From the NCBI GenBank assembly GCA_030549175.1, contig JAUKUA010000004.1, forward strand, positions 3,224,001-3,288,000: a stretch of DNA of 64,000 nucleotides. Direction: 5' to 3'. Below are positions 1 to 11,545 of the stretch, one piece after another (the first letter of the stretch is position 1; each line of letters starts with the position of its first letter). The notes beneath the pieces are model-generated. The model was not told the DNA's origin. It was given only the letters and a program-made list of their open reading frames with translations, and did no database searches. The DNA is from Lasiosphaeris hirsuta. Lineage: Eukaryota; Ascomycota; Sordariomycetes; Sordariales; Lasiosphaeriaceae. The position numbers and the translations under genes were made by a program.

Positions 1-1368
1 GGACGAGGATGAGTAAGGTTGGATAGGAGGAACGTGTCAGGGTAGGCTTGTTTAGTAGTGTCCGGTCTTGATAGCCGTTGCACTCAATGTCATACTTTGT
101 AGGATTTGGAACTGATGAGCTCGTTTCAATTGGTCCTTTCCTAGTCTGGCGTAGCATACGGAACTTCAAGTCAGATACATTGTAAAATTAGAGAGGTCAA
201 AAGTGCGAGTTGGCGATCGCCTCTCTGGTTGCCCAGAAAGTCCAGCCGGGTACCATAGAATGGGACGGGATAAGAACGCCTTTTTCAAAAGATTCTTTAA
301 TCTTGACTTGACCAATGGTCAGCCCGCCGGGCGGAATAGCTTGGACCGCGTGTAGGGCGAGAGTTGACCCCCTTATCGACTTGGAACATGTTATGGTACC
401 GTCTTAGGCTTTCGTGCTTGGGAAACGTGGCAGGCAGCAGTCGTGTTGCTACGTGCCAAGGGGACTCGGCAGTACAAAGCACGCCATAGAGGATAATGAT
501 GCCGACGGCAATCCTGAAAGGAAAGAGCTGCCATTGAATGGCAAAGGTAGCCTCCGGTGTCCCGCCTTGGCCCGCTAGGGGAGAAGGCCAAGCAGGCATC
601 TGACCGGCGGTGGCAGCCGGCAGACGCGCAGTCAGATGACACGCCTATAGGGTAGTTTTCAGCTCGAAGTTGGCATCAGGAGTTCAATGGCCGAGTGGGA
701 TGTTGGTGTGCGCACAGTACACCATCACTTTAAGAAGTCCTGGGTTCAATTCCCAGGATAGGCATCTCCTGGGCTATTTGCATCATTCATTATATAGGGT
801 ACGCCACTATGACCGGGCCTGCGTGTGCCCGGGACTCGTAACAGGTCAAGAGTTGTCTGTACTAATAATATCTAGCCTAATTGGAATTGCGCTCCTAATT
901 CAATTATGATTGAATATTCTTGTTGTTTCTTTTTTTTTTTTCCTTCGTTTGGAAGGCATCGCCATCCCTTCTTTACTTCACTTTCACTTAATTTTCACAA
1001 TGCGCCCTTAGTCTTGTCCACCACTGATTGAAACTGTCAATGTAGTAGAAAGAATATATACCACTTTTCATGCCTTATTTGAAGATGGAATCTGTATTCT
1101 CTCGCCCTGCGAGATCTCTTCCAATTCCCCTCACCCAGTGCTTGCCGGGACACAGCCGGAGAGAAGTGGAGAATGCGGCCCCGCACTCGTGTAATTGACG
1201 TCGGAGCATTCGGGCGGCTCTACCGCTCCCATTGAACAAAATCTCCGCCACTACACGTGATAGTGTTCTTCATTGTGCATTGGAGCTAAAATCCCCCCAA
1301 CACATTTGCCCTCCCAACTTGAACCCTCCAACTGCCACCAAACCACCGGGGAAAAAAACCACCAAAAC
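1..1368. other. Gene-poor left edge of the window
   Basis: No convincing protein gene is seen before the TENA-like gene. A 100-codon minus-strand frame at 297-599 has a hydrophobic stretch near its middle, but no start context, homology or splice partner that I can recognise. A tRNA-like element lies near 681-764 and is listed separately. The stretch around 915-945 is a T-rich run. The part just upstream of 1369 is presumably the promoter and 5' leader of the TENA-like gene. Confidence 0.5.
681..764 (+). pseudogene. tRNA-like element, probably degenerate
   Basis: A perfect eukaryotic A box (TGGCCGAGTGG, 688-698; consensus TRGYNNARNGG) is followed about 45 nt later by a perfect B box (GGTTCAATTCC, 743-753). 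The T arm is intact: CTGGG at 740-744 pairs with CCCAG at 752-756 around a seven-base loop. The 3' acceptor strand GATAGGC (757-763) has no complement directly before the A box. A six-of-seven match, GCCTATA, lies at 643-649, about 38 nt too far upstream. The putative anticodon stem (GGTGT with ACACC) encloses a nine-base loop without a clear U33. This looks like a tRNA relic, perhaps interrupted in its 5' arm, rather than a working tRNA. Confidence 0.35.
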
Positions 1369-2217
1369 ATGTCGCCCGCGTGGTCCCTCACAGAGCACCT
1401 CCTCTCGACCTACGAGGGCGAGTACAAGGCGGCGACGCAGCACCCGTTCCTGCTCGCGGCCGCCGAGGGCCGCCTGCCCAAGGATGTGCTAGGCCAATGG
1501 CTCGCCAACGACCGGCTGTACATCCATTCGTACATACGGGCGGCGGGCAAGATGCTAGCGTCGGTCGACCTGCCGCCGCAGGCGCACCAGCCCGAGGCCG
1601 CCGAGACGCAGCTCGTCGACTGGCTGATCGAGGCGCTGGCCGCCGTTCGCAAGGAGGAGCGCTTCTTCATCGACGTGGCCGCACGGTATGGCCTGGGCGT
1701 TGAGCTGGGCGAGCTGGGCGAGCTGGGCGAGCTGGGCGTGCAGGGCGTGCAGGGCGTGCAGGGCGGAAAGGTGCCGGGACTGGTGCTGATGGAGGGCTTG
1801 TTTGCCGGCGTGGGGCGGCCCGAGTTGGGGCCCGTGACGGCGGCGGCGGAGAGACCCCCGGAGATCCTGATCCCGTGGCTGGAGGGCGCCGTCACGTTTT
1901 GGGGGACGGAGCGCTGCTACCTCGATGCCTGGTCCTGGGCGAAATCAAAGGAGCCGCTGGCCAGGGGCACGCCGGATGCCAGAGAGGATGCGGATGGCGG
2001 AGCGCTGCGCAAGGAGTTCATCCCGAACTGGAGCAGCGCCGAGTTTGCCCAGTTCGTGGGCCGGCTGGGCAGTCTGATCGATTTCACCGTTGCTGATGCG
2101 CTGCAGAAAGCTGGGGATGGGGCAGACGCCGTGAAGGAGGCCATCCTCGCGCGGGTTGAGGGCAAGTGGAAGTCGCTGCTGGCTGCTGAGGCAACATTTT
2201 GGCCGGAAATACAGTAG
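1369..2217 (+). CDS. TENA/THI-4/PQQC family protein
   Basis: Single-exon gene of 282 codons. The protein has the all-helical haem-oxygenase-like fold seen in TENA/THI-4 (thiaminase II) proteins. The N-terminal part (LAAAEGRLPKDVLGQWLANDR) matches the family helix with its conserved LxxWLxxDxxY pattern, and CYLDAWSWAK near residue 185 matches the family's conserved C-terminal helix. Family members hydrolyse thiamine breakdown products (aminopyrimidines) or are uncharacterised, so the substrate here is not known. The start at 1369 was chosen because homology begins there and an A-rich leader precedes it; an in-frame ATG at 1273 would add 32 unrelated residues. Residues 112-132 are a tandem repeat (GEL x4 then GVQ-type x3) that lengthens a loop compared with usual family proteins of about 220-250 residues. 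Confidence 0.8.
   Translation: MSPAWSLTEHLLSTYEGEYKAATQHPFLLAAAEGRLPKDVLGQWLANDRLYIHSYIRAAGKMLASVDLPPQAHQPEAAETQLVDWLIEALAAVRKEERFFIDVAARYGLGVELGELGELGELGVQGVQGVQGGKVPGLVLMEGLFAGVGRPELGPVTAAAERPPEILIPWLEGAVTFWGTERCYLDAWSWAKSKEPLARGTPDAREDADGGALRKEFIPNWSSAEFAQFVGRLGSLIDFTVADALQKAGDGADAVKEAILARVEGKWKSLLAAEATFWPEIQ
1702..1764 (+). repeat. Coding 9-nt tandem repeats inside the TENA-like gene
   Basis: Four copies of GAGCTGGGC (1702-1737) are followed at once by three copies of GTGCAGGGC (1738-1764). The reading frame is kept, giving a Gly-Glu-Leu then Gly-Val-Gln peptide repeat in a loop of the helical fold. The two units differ at few positions, so one probably arose from the other by slippage and substitution. 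Confidence 0.9.
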
Positions 2218-3302
2218 CGTCTTTGTCCCAAAGCGACCTCGATGAAGAGGTGCAACGGTTCAGCATGTACCAGCGGTGGTATCGCTTTGTTCAAAATACT
2301 CACATTCTAGACGTGCTACTAGAGACACAATGGCCCATGGGACAAAGCATTCAAATTCGACATGAAAACAATAAGGTCAACAGCTTGCCGAAGGGAAAGC
2401 AACACACTCAGCCAAACGCAGTTTTGCATGCCCGGACCGAGAAGCTGCTACGGTGAGGACTCTCGGAGTTATCGCTGGAGGTGAAGTCGTGAAGTCTACA
2501 AGATGTCGCGAGATGGCCGCTCATAGCCAACCCTAACCCCCAGTTGCTTTGACGGTTTCATATCTGGGCTTCCTTGGAGTTTCGGGGAGATGCGGGTCGC
2601 CGCGTGTCAATCGGCCAGAGACGGCCTGCCTGTCGTGTTCTGGTGGGACTGGGAAAGACGCCAATTGATGTCGGGCTTCGAGTCACAGGAGCCCGCGTTA
2701 GCAGTGTTGTCTCACCTGGTGGGCTGCAATGGTTCCTAGTGAGCAGTGGTGCGCCGCGCTGATGACGTGAGGGTTCCCGGCTCTGAATTGAATTTGGCTG
2801 TGGCGGTGCTGCCCAGCGCGCTCGATGACTAAGTGGGGACACTGACCCGCCAAGAGTTCCCCTGTCCCTGTCCGTCTAGCGTCGTGCTGCAACCCGCAAC
2901 TGTATCCAGACCGGGGGGAGCGCTCAATGCTTCAGGCGTCGTCAGATCAATTTTGAGCGGCAACGTCAAACACCACCACCAGCCCCGATTGCTTCTTCCA
3001 TCCATGTCGGCTCCGCGAGTAGCTGGACTGATGAGCACCGTTCTGCTTCCATCTGTCGCTCCCTAGGTACCTCCGCAAAACACAACACCCAGATTGAGAA
3101 TCCTTCTTACCACGCTCCTTTTGCTCCCCTGATCTCGACGCAACGCAATTACCCTCGAAACGGCCGAACTGGATATTGATCCCCCTCTCTTCTGACGCGC
3201 TCCCATCTCGATCCCGTTCCACGCTTGTGATCCAGAGCCTCGAATGTCCACGACCGCGGGCCCCCATCCGCACACGCAAAACACACAGTAGCAGCCACCA
3301 GC
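2218..3302. other. Intergenic region
   Basis: No gene found. Short frames here on both strands lack recognisable domains. The right end, with CT-rich stretches and CACACA just before 3303, is likely the promoter and leader of the M28 peptidase gene. Confidence 0.6.
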
Positions 3303-6077
3303 ATGGCGCCCGACGAGGACCAGAGATACGACCCCGTACCCCCGATACCCACCTACGATGAGGCCGTCGCCGGCGCCAGCCACTCGGCCTACGGCTGGCA
3401 CCACCCCCACGACGACGCGCACTCGCCCCTCGAGGGCCAATCCCTCCTGAACCGGGGCTCCTTCGAGTTCTCCACCTCGACACAAAATGCCCGCGGCCGG
3501 AGACCGCGGGGCTACCGGGCCCCGACCGTCGAGACCGACGACGACGACAGCTTGCTGGGCGGGGACTCGGACTCGGACTCAGACTCAGATTCGGAAGCCA
3601 ACCACATCCGCCGCGAGATGCAGCAGCTCGAGATCGACGACTCGGACGTGCGCGCGCGCCACCGCTCCTCGTGGGGCAAGCGCATCGGCTTCTCCCTACC
3701 GCAGTGGCGCTGGCGCTGGCGCTGGAGGTTACCACAGATACAGATGCCGCAAATACGGCTCGGGCGCGATCCCAACTCTGGCGGTGCTGGTGCGGGCGGG
3801 ACGACGGAAGAGGAGGAGGCTCCCGGCAGCAGGTTCGCGTTCCCGAAGCTGGGGAGCGCGGCCTTGTTTCTCATTGTGGGTCGGATTATGGCTGCCTTGT
3901 TGGTGCTGGGCTTCCTGTATCTGCTGTTCGTGAGCGACATTTTTAGCAACATGGCTCGGCGCATGGGCAGTAGGATGTTTGAGCCCGAGACCGTGCGCTT
4001 GCACTTGCAGACCAGCGTTGACCCGCGGCGGATACGCGATACGCTCAAGCACTTTACGGGGTATGCTCACCTGGCGGGGACGGCGGGCGATTTTGCCCTG
4101 GCCGAGGACACTGAGATGCTGTTCACCAAGTACGGGTTGGAAGGCGTGACACGGGACACGTATCACGTCTACCTTAATTATCCCAAGGCTGGGGGGCGAG
4201 CGGTCGAGATTCTAAGTGGGGACGGCAACGCGATATGGTCGGCAAAGCTGGAAGAGGAGGAACTTGGCGAGGAGGTGGCCGGCCGGCCAACGTTTGCCTT
4301 TCACGGACACTCAAAGTCGGGCGATGTCAAGGGGCCACTGATCTACGCCAACTACGGGTCCAGGGAGGACTTCAAGGCGCTTCAAGACGGCGGAATCGAC
4401 ACCAAGGGCGCTATCGCGCTCGTTCGGTACTACGGCACCCAACGCGATCGCGCGTTGAAGGTCAAGGCGGCAGAGCTGGCTGGGTTTGCAGGCTGCATCA
4501 TCTACAGCGACCCGGCAGACGATGGGTTTGTCAAGGGCACGCCAGCACCCGTAGGTCGGTACATGCCGGCCGACGGCGTGCAAAGAGGCGCCGTCAGTCT
4601 GATGAGCTGGGTTGTTGGTGACGTCTTGACGCCAGGGTGGGGCAGCAAAGACAGCATGCCGCGCATGAGGGTCGACGAGACGCCTGGCCTGGTCAAAATA
4701 CCCAGTCTTCCGCTCGCTTGGCGCGATGCTCAGGAGTTGCTCAAGCATCTCAAAGGGCATGGAAGCCGCGTGGCCGATGCGTGGGTTGGTGGCGTCCCCG
4801 AGGTTACCGAGTGGTGGACAGGCAACCAGACATCGCCTATTGTGCGTCTCAAGAATGAGCAAGACGAAGTCGAGAAGCAGCCCATCTGGAACGTGTACGG
4901 GAGAATCACTGGAGTCGAACAGGCCGAAAAGAAGGTCATCATCGGCAACCATCGCGACTCTTGGGGTTTCGGCGCTGCAGACCCCCACTCAGGCACCGCC
5001 GTCATGATGGAAATCATCCGCATTCTCGGCGACCTAGTCACTCGCGGCTGGCGGCCGCTGCGCACCATCGAGTTCATGTCTTGGGATGGCGAGGAGTACA
5101 ACCTCATCGGCTCCACCGAATATGTCGAGCAGAACGACGAGATCCTGCGCCGCGATGCTCTCGCCTACGTCAACCTCGACTCAGCTGTGGCCGGCTCCAC
5201 CTTCCATGCCTCTGGATCCCCCGTGTTCCGCAAGGTCCTACTGGAGGTCCTGAGCCGTGTCTCCGACCCCAACTTCAACAACACAACGCTTCGTGACCTT
5301 TGGGACCGGCGCAAGGCGGAACTCGAAGGCCTTGGCGCCGGGTCCGACTACGTCGCATTTCAAGATATCGTTGGCACGTCGTCTCTCGATCTTCACTTTG
5401 ACGGCGCCGAGTACCCGTACCATTCCGCCTATGAGAACTTTGACTGGATGGACCAGGTCTGTGACCCGGGCTTCATCTACCACACGCTCCTGGCACAGGT
5501 TCTCGGACTCTTGATCCTCGACCTGGCCGACCGTCCTATTCTGCCCTTTGACATGCCCGCCTACGCTGATAACCTTGGGCGCTGGGTCGATGAGCTCACT
5601 GCGTGGGCCAAGGGCCAGAGTAAGGAAGGCGAGGAGCCCTTGCCACTGAAGGCCCTGCGAGACGCTGCCGATGAGGTGGCGATGTCAGTGCGCGAGTTCG
5701 ACAAGTGGGAGCTCAGCTGGGAGAACAGCGTCGTATCCTCCAATGGGTGGGAGCCCGCAAGTCTGGGCAAGAAGAGGTTTGAATACAACAGCCGGATGGC
5801 GAGGTTCGAGACGGATTTGTTGGATGACGCAGGGGTATGTTCTCCGATTATTTATCTTTGAACCGCGTGAATGTATGCTGACGAATGGAAATAGGTGCCC
5901 AACCGCACGCAGTTCAAGCACGTCATCTTCGGCCCGCAGCTCTGGTCGGGCTACGACGAGGCCTTCTTTCCCTCGATCCGCGATACCGTCATGTCGGGCG
6001 ACTGGGCGCTCGCCAACAGGACCATCACCAAGGTTGCCGACATCATCAAGAAGGCGGCTGCCAACCTGATCCAATAA
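3303..6077 (+). CDS. Membrane-anchored M28 peptidase (Vps70/glutamate carboxypeptidase II type)
   Basis: Two exons, 3303-5834 and 5895-6077, giving 904 residues. The 60-nt intron has donor GTATGT, branch-like CTGAC near 5878 and acceptor TAG; both sides are phase 0. The architecture is that of the transferrin receptor/GCPII family: an acidic cytoplasmic tail of about 185 residues containing an Asp/Ser run, one membrane span at about 186-210, a protease-associated domain, an M28 zinc peptidase domain and a TFR dimerisation domain. All expected zinc-site residues are visible: H550 (HRDSW), D560 (ADPHSG), E597/E598 (DGEEYN), D626 (NLDSA) and H707 (YHSAYE). It is therefore probably an active type II membrane exopeptidase rather than a receptor-like relic. 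In yeast, relatives include Vps70 and Tre1/Tre2, linked to vacuolar sorting; which one this matches cannot be settled by eye. Confidence 0.88.
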
Positions 6078-6866
6078 CGCCGGCACTGCAGCCCCCGTTG
6101 TCTGTCTCGGGCTACTTGTTATTCTCTCTTTTGTTCTTGTGCTATTATACATGCAGTACAGCGCCGCGCGTCCTCTTGGATGCTGGGGTTATGGTCTTTG
6201 TTTGGGGCCGGCTTACTGGAAGGTCGAGGCCGGGAAACGCCGAGTTCCTCGCGGAAACGGGAGGGCATCATTTTCTTGCATTGCAACGGCGCAAAAAGGG
6301 GTGCTCCAAGTTATGGCTTTTATTCTTGTCTATTCTGTCGCTGAAATATTTTCTTCTGTCCTGTCCCATGTGTATCTTGTCTTGGATGGTTTTAACTTCC
6401 AGGGGACGGCTATCAGGTGTCCACCTCGTCTGGCGAGAAAGGTGGGCAGTGGCTGGCTTTTTTTTTTCGCAGCATCGGCACACCCACCCCTCGTCGGGTC
6501 CTTGTATCTACAATGTCTCTAGCCACGTCAACGCCTCGGAATAAACGTGTTCCTCGTCTACTGTTTCCGGCCCATTCGTTTCCACTGCCTTTACCTCTCC
6601 TCCTTCTAGGTATACTTTAAGAGACAACTAGGGAATCGGCATTAAGTCGTCCATTCCAGCCTATGGCGGTGAATGGACCGCTAGCGAATGTATACATATC
6701 TACAATAAATGTACAATGCAAGAAAATTTCCCTTGATGGTGATGGGGCGCAGGATCTCCCGCGACCCCTGATCTCTCTGTTTTGACCCTGGAACCGATAC
6801 ACACATGGTGGGCTCAAATCATTCCATAACCGCAAACTCCCTCCTCTCTCGCGAACCACCTATCCC
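6078..6866. other. Convergent 3' region between the peptidase gene and vps35
   Basis: The two flanking genes run towards each other, so this stretch should hold both 3' UTRs and polyadenylation signals. Many T-rich segments are present. A run CTTTTTTTTTTCGC occurs near 6457-6470. No coding sequence was recognised. Confidence 0.6.
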
Positions 6867-9796
6867 TTATTTCGGAGTAAGTACGATGCCCTCGTACTCT
6901 TTACTCTTGATCATCTCGAGCGTCTGCAAGAAGTGCTTCCTGCTAGCCTCCACCGAAGCCGAATCTTGCTGATTGCCGGCCAAGTTGGAGTGTATGAGCT
7001 CAATAAGACCGTTGAGATACTTGGTCGTAACCTGAAGGTAAATGTTAGCGCAGCTCGCAGCAGGGGCAGGGAAACTGGAGATTCGACGTACCGACTCGTT
7101 CTTCTGGTCAAAGTAGTACACATATCTGTCCAATATCTCGACAAAGAGCTCGATGGATGTGGCCGTCTCCATGCACGAATCGGCAACACGGAGCGCTCGC
7201 TGGAGACATTCGAGAACACGCTTTCCATCACGATAGAGCTATTCGCTAGTCAGAAACAGAGCATATTTGTGAGCGGGAAATAGAAACTCACATCAGCATC
7301 CTCGCCCTCCCCACTCCCAACCATTGGCGTTGCCCACCACAGGTGACTAGCCAGGTAGACTGCTCGACACTGATCGGGTTTGCGGAGCAACTTGCTGGCA
7401 TGCTGGGCGCACTTGGTAATCAGAGTGTCGTAGTTCTCCTTTCCAAAGTTCCTTGTCCGGTGCAGGGCGCTGGAGATAACACATACGGCCTGGAACTGAG
7501 CCTTGGAGTCGCTGACGGCTTCCTCGTACACAGTGAAGGCCTGTGCAAAGAACTCGTACGCAACCTCTTCGAAGCCAGTCAGATCAGCTGTCTGCCCACA
7601 AGCGCAGAACAAGCGCAGCGAGAGCTCAGCCGTGCCAGTCCCATTGGCCCTGGTGTATAGCGTCGAAACTGCAGAGTGGAGAAACTTGAACAAAGCGGAA
7701 GACTGCGAAAGCCAGTTATCGGCGTAGTGCTCACGCGCCTTGAAGCGACGGGCAAGCTTCAGGCCAGCAGTGATAAGCGGCGGTGTTGTGGTCCGAATTC
7801 GCTCGTTGCCTTCGGAATAGGCTTTCCTTGTCATCTGTAGCAGGCGGAACTGGGTATCGTTGTCTTCGGAGTTCAGGAGGTGGACAAGACGGGCCAGCCA
7901 GCCTTGCTCCTCCATTGTCTCGTCAGTCTCCACGGCACGAGCTCGCTGTTGAACAACACCCGGGTATCCAGCCGGCGCCTGGGAGCCCTCCTTAATTAGC
8001 ACTTTCAATATCTCGAGCACATTTTCCAGCTGCGCCGGGGTTGAGATGTAGGTCTGGTCCTTTAGCAAAGTTCTCGCAACTTCGCCGGCCACGGCTCTTC
8101 GTGTCGGGTATGTTTGTGACTGGAACAGGGCAACATATGTAGGCAGCGAGAGAGCCGTAAATATGGACACATATCTCTTGAGGGGGGCCTGAAGAAGTGA
8201 GAGGATACTTTGTTGAGCAGGGGCGGAGTGCAAATCCGGGCTGTTGGCGTGGTCTTTAACCTTGATGTTGGCGTAGTCCAAAATCTGATCGACATAGTCC
8301 AGCCTTTCGGGGTAGATGTTGAGGGCGAGGTTTGTGAGCGAGACGCAGAGTGCTATTGTGTCTTGAATCGCAAGGTGCTGAGCCTGCACGAGGTTCTTGA
8401 CCTGCCCAAAAAAGATCTCGTATAGGCGCACATTCTCCGGGATTCCCCTGTGTTTCTTTGTTGACTCGGATGTCTCGCCATCGACCGCAGTCACTTCGGT
8501 TTCCGCTATTGACGGTGTCGGCTCCTCGTCCTTGTGTAGCGTTTCGGCCGTGGAAGCAGCATCGTCGGCAGGATGATCCCCGTTTTGAGGAGCATTCCAA
8601 GAATCTTCTGAAGCAGAAGTGCTTGGCACGTCCGCTGTCGCAGCCGGACTGCTTATTTTAACCCTCTCCAAGAGGTCCGCCAGCGCCTTCTCCTCCACCT
8701 TCCCTCTGTCCTCGTCGGACTCGTTTTGTGATTCCCGTTCGGCGTAGTCCGAAAGTCGATCCATCAAGCCAATGACAATAGCCTTGACGTTGACATGAGG
8801 GTTCAGTCTGGATACTGCAGCGAGGAACTGATCAAGAGTATGGAGGTGAAACTCGTCCGGGAACACCTGAGTGATAACCTCCAATAGGTACTCCTGAGCC
8901 AATACATCGCGACACTGGACGACCTGCTCCAAAAGGGGGGCCAGGATGCCGTTCTTGTACGCCGGGAGGTCGACCAGCTGGCTGAGGCGAACGATGTTGC
9001 TTCCGACAAGCAATTGGAGCTCTTTCCTTTCTTGTGTTCTCTGGTCCCGTTCCCTCGAATGACCTTGGTGCTGGAGTCGCACCCAGAGCTTGTTCATCTC
9101 AACAAAGTTGGTGAGAACGAAGTTGATCGAGTCTTGCAGGTTGCCCTCGGGACCATCTGAGTCGCCAGCCGGGAGGTAGTCTCTCGCCTGGCCCGAGAGG
9201 TAGTATCGGAGGAACAAGCCGCGGATTGGGTGTTGGACGCCGCGACTCATGTCCATCATGTCCTTCATGAGCTCCTTGACAGGGGCGCCTTCGATCGACA
9301 TGTAGGCTGTCCCAACAGTAATCATGAGGTAGAGACGCGGTATAATGTTGCCGGCGTATTGAACGAGCTCGTATAGGTCGGCGAGGTGGTTGACTGGGTG
9401 ATTCTCGCGCAGGTGGACCGATAGGTAGCGCAGGGCATCGAAGACGGCCATGTACAGTTCGTAGTATTGCTTGGGCCCGAGACTGCTCGTTCGGAGCTCG
9501 GAGACGAGGGTAGAGCTATAGATCAGTCAGTACGTTTGTTTGGCCTCGACCCAAGGCAAGCCCCAGCACGGGCGAGGGACGGTGGCGATGCTGACAGGGG
9601 CGGCCTGAGCCCAGCGAGCTCAAGCTCATCGCTAGCATTCAGAGAGCAATGGGCGGACGCACCAGCATTTGAGAGCGTCCATCAGCTTCCCCGGTGTGTC
9701 CAAGCACTTGCGCATCAGCACAGTCTGCTGGCGCACCGCGACGAGGGCATCTTCGAGGAGGCGTGCCTGGTCCTCAGGCGGCGCGGGAGCCGACAT
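6867..9796 (-). CDS. vps35: Retromer subunit VPS35
   Basis: Four exons on the minus strand: 9796-9663, 9515-7292, 7238-7092 and 7031-6867, giving 889 residues. VPS35 is the alpha-solenoid core of retromer and binds VPS26 and VPS29 to return cargo from endosomes to the Golgi. The N-terminus has the conserved family block [18 protein letters not shown], then [20 protein letters not shown] and [19 protein letters not shown], the PRLYLM/[14 protein letters not shown] region that binds VPS26. The first exon is needed to supply this start; a second in-frame ATG directly upstream (9799) is equally possible. The 147-nt first intron joins LKC to the CSTLVSELR block. The last two introns (53 and 60 nt) were placed from GTGAGT and GTACGT donors; frame is kept throughout. 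Residues 250-330 hold an acidic, low-complexity insert. Confidence 0.95.
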
Positions 9797-10606
9797 CATC
9801 TTTGATCTCTCTGCTGCAGCTCGAGTTGATAGGAAGCTCGGGAAGCCTGGTGATCCTGAGAAGCGAGCTGGGGGGTTCTTGATTGTGGCGCGCGAAATTC
9901 ATGCGAAGCTCATTCGAAGAGGGCCAGATGTCGCCAACGGGTTGCAGGCGATGATCGGCAAGGAGAGTTGCAAGCGAGGATGACGACGACGACGCTGCGA
10001 GCTCTTCGAAAATGGCGGCACTCTTGGGGTCTTGGGCCATTCAGCGACAACCAGCTAGGACTTGCTTGCTTCATTGGGGGGGAGCGATTACGTAAGGCCC
10101 CGCCCGCTAGCTTTGGAGGCACGTGATGCTGCTTGTGATACCCCAGCTGCCAAGACGCCTGTGTCCAACCTCTCGAACTTGAATGGAAGGACAGGGGGTA
10201 CCACCCAGGACGGATACAGCAGCTCAATGCGCCGGTGAAATCAATTGAATAGCCGTCATAATTGGCTTTCTAGGCATGCCAAGCTTAGTGCGAAGTCTAA
10301 ACGAAGCCTAAACGAAGTGAGACTTAGCAGTGCAAGAACACAGTGACCCGCCACCTCCTCGCTTTACAAAAACGAGACCCTTTTCAGCCTCGCTTTAGAC
10401 TCACGAAGGCTTCATTTGCAAAGTGGGACTATTTCTGACCAACACCGATCCCACTAGGCAGCTGCGACATCGCCATGACAAACATGGCCACGCCAGTATG
10501 CACTTGCAGCTTGAGATGAATCAGACATAAATAGTGAAGAGCCCCTCGCTGTCTTCAAGCCTGGCAGGCACATCGATCATCTCGAAAAGAACCATCGGTT
10601 ATCGTC
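9797..10606. other. Divergent promoter region between vps35 and the SDR gene
   Basis: Contains the upstream sequence of vps35 (minus) and of the short-chain dehydrogenase (plus). An 88-codon minus-strand frame (10040-9774) overlaps the vps35 start in another frame and could be an upstream ORF. Two direct copies of CTAAACGAAG lie at 10297-10306 and 10308-10317. Nothing else was recognised. Confidence 0.55.
10527..10534 (+). promoter_or_regulatory. TATA-like element of the SDR gene
   Basis: ATAAATAG lies about 75 bp before the start codon at 10607, a distance that suits a fungal core promoter with a short leader. Recognised by sequence only. Confidence 0.4.
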
Positions 10607-11545
10607 ATGGCTCCCGATAAACTCTCTCTCGCTGGAAAAGTCGCCATTGTCACCGGCTCGGGCCGTGAGAATGGGATAGGGGCCGCTATTGCTTTCGCAC
10701 TTGCCCGCAACGGCGCTAACGTTGCCATAAACTATGTCTCAAGCTCGTCAGCATCCCGTATCGCAAAGGTAGCATCCGCCATTACGGAGCTCGGTGCCAG
10801 GGTTGTTGTCGTGCAAGCTGATGTCTCGACCCCTGAGGGCGCCGCCGCCTTGGTCGATAACACTCTCAAAGAGTTTCAAACTGAAAAGATTGACATCTTA
10901 GGTATCCTTCACTTCCATATGTTCCCTATTCTCTCGCTTCTCGTGAGGCTTACAGGGTCTAGCGCCGTTAGTCAATAACGTTGGTACCGGCGCCGGCCAA
11001 GGCACACTTCTTGTCGACCTCAACGCGACCCAGATACAAACAGCCTTCTGCCTAAACACATTCAGCACACTTTACATGGCGCAAGCTACAGTTCCGTACA
11101 TGCCACGAGGTGGACGCATCGCCAACATCGGCAGTGTTGTGTCACGCATGACCAGTCTGCCCGGCATGTCCATCTACGGTGCAAGCAAAGCGGCGCAAGA
11201 ATATCTCACGGGGGCCATGGCCCTCGAGGTAAATGCCTTTCGTTTCCTGTTTGTAATATTCAATTGATGAGCAAGAGACTGATGCCGACACAGCTTGGCG
11301 CAAGCCATGGCATCACGGTTAACACGGTCGCTCCAGGCCCAACGGCTGGCACAGATGCTAACGGCTGGTTCCCTAACGGCGAGCTGAAGAACGAGGTCGC
11401 CGCCAAGTTGGCAGCGAGCGCGAAACTGGAAAGAGGCGTCGGGAATCTTGACGATGTCGCCGATGTTGTATTGTTAGTGGTATCGGAGCAGGGGCGGTGG
11501 ATGACCGGGCAATACATTGCAGCAAGTGGAGGCATTACCGAGTAG
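10607..11545 (+). CDS. Short-chain dehydrogenase/reductase (3-oxoacyl-ACP reductase-like)
   Basis: Three exons, 10607-10901, 10963-11228 and 11294-11545, giving 270 residues. It is a classical SDR: the NAD(P)-binding motif reads TGSGRENGIG near residue 17, the structural motif is NNVG after the first intron, and the catalytic set is Ser in IGSVVSR plus YGASK. These enzymes reduce carbonyls or oxidise alcohols with NAD(P)H; the substrate cannot be read from sequence. The first intron (61 nt) must use the TAG acceptor at 10962. A CAG seven bases upstream would bring in an early stop. The downstream motif PGP followed by TAGTDANGW is the usual SDR substrate-loop region. No related biosynthetic genes are adjacent. 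Confidence 0.88.

Noticed and set aside
2947..3735. 262-codon minus-strand frame over the start of the M28 peptidase gene
   Set aside because: Arg/Ser-rich, no domain, and antisense to a clearly conserved coding exon; it is a shadow frame of GC-rich DNA.
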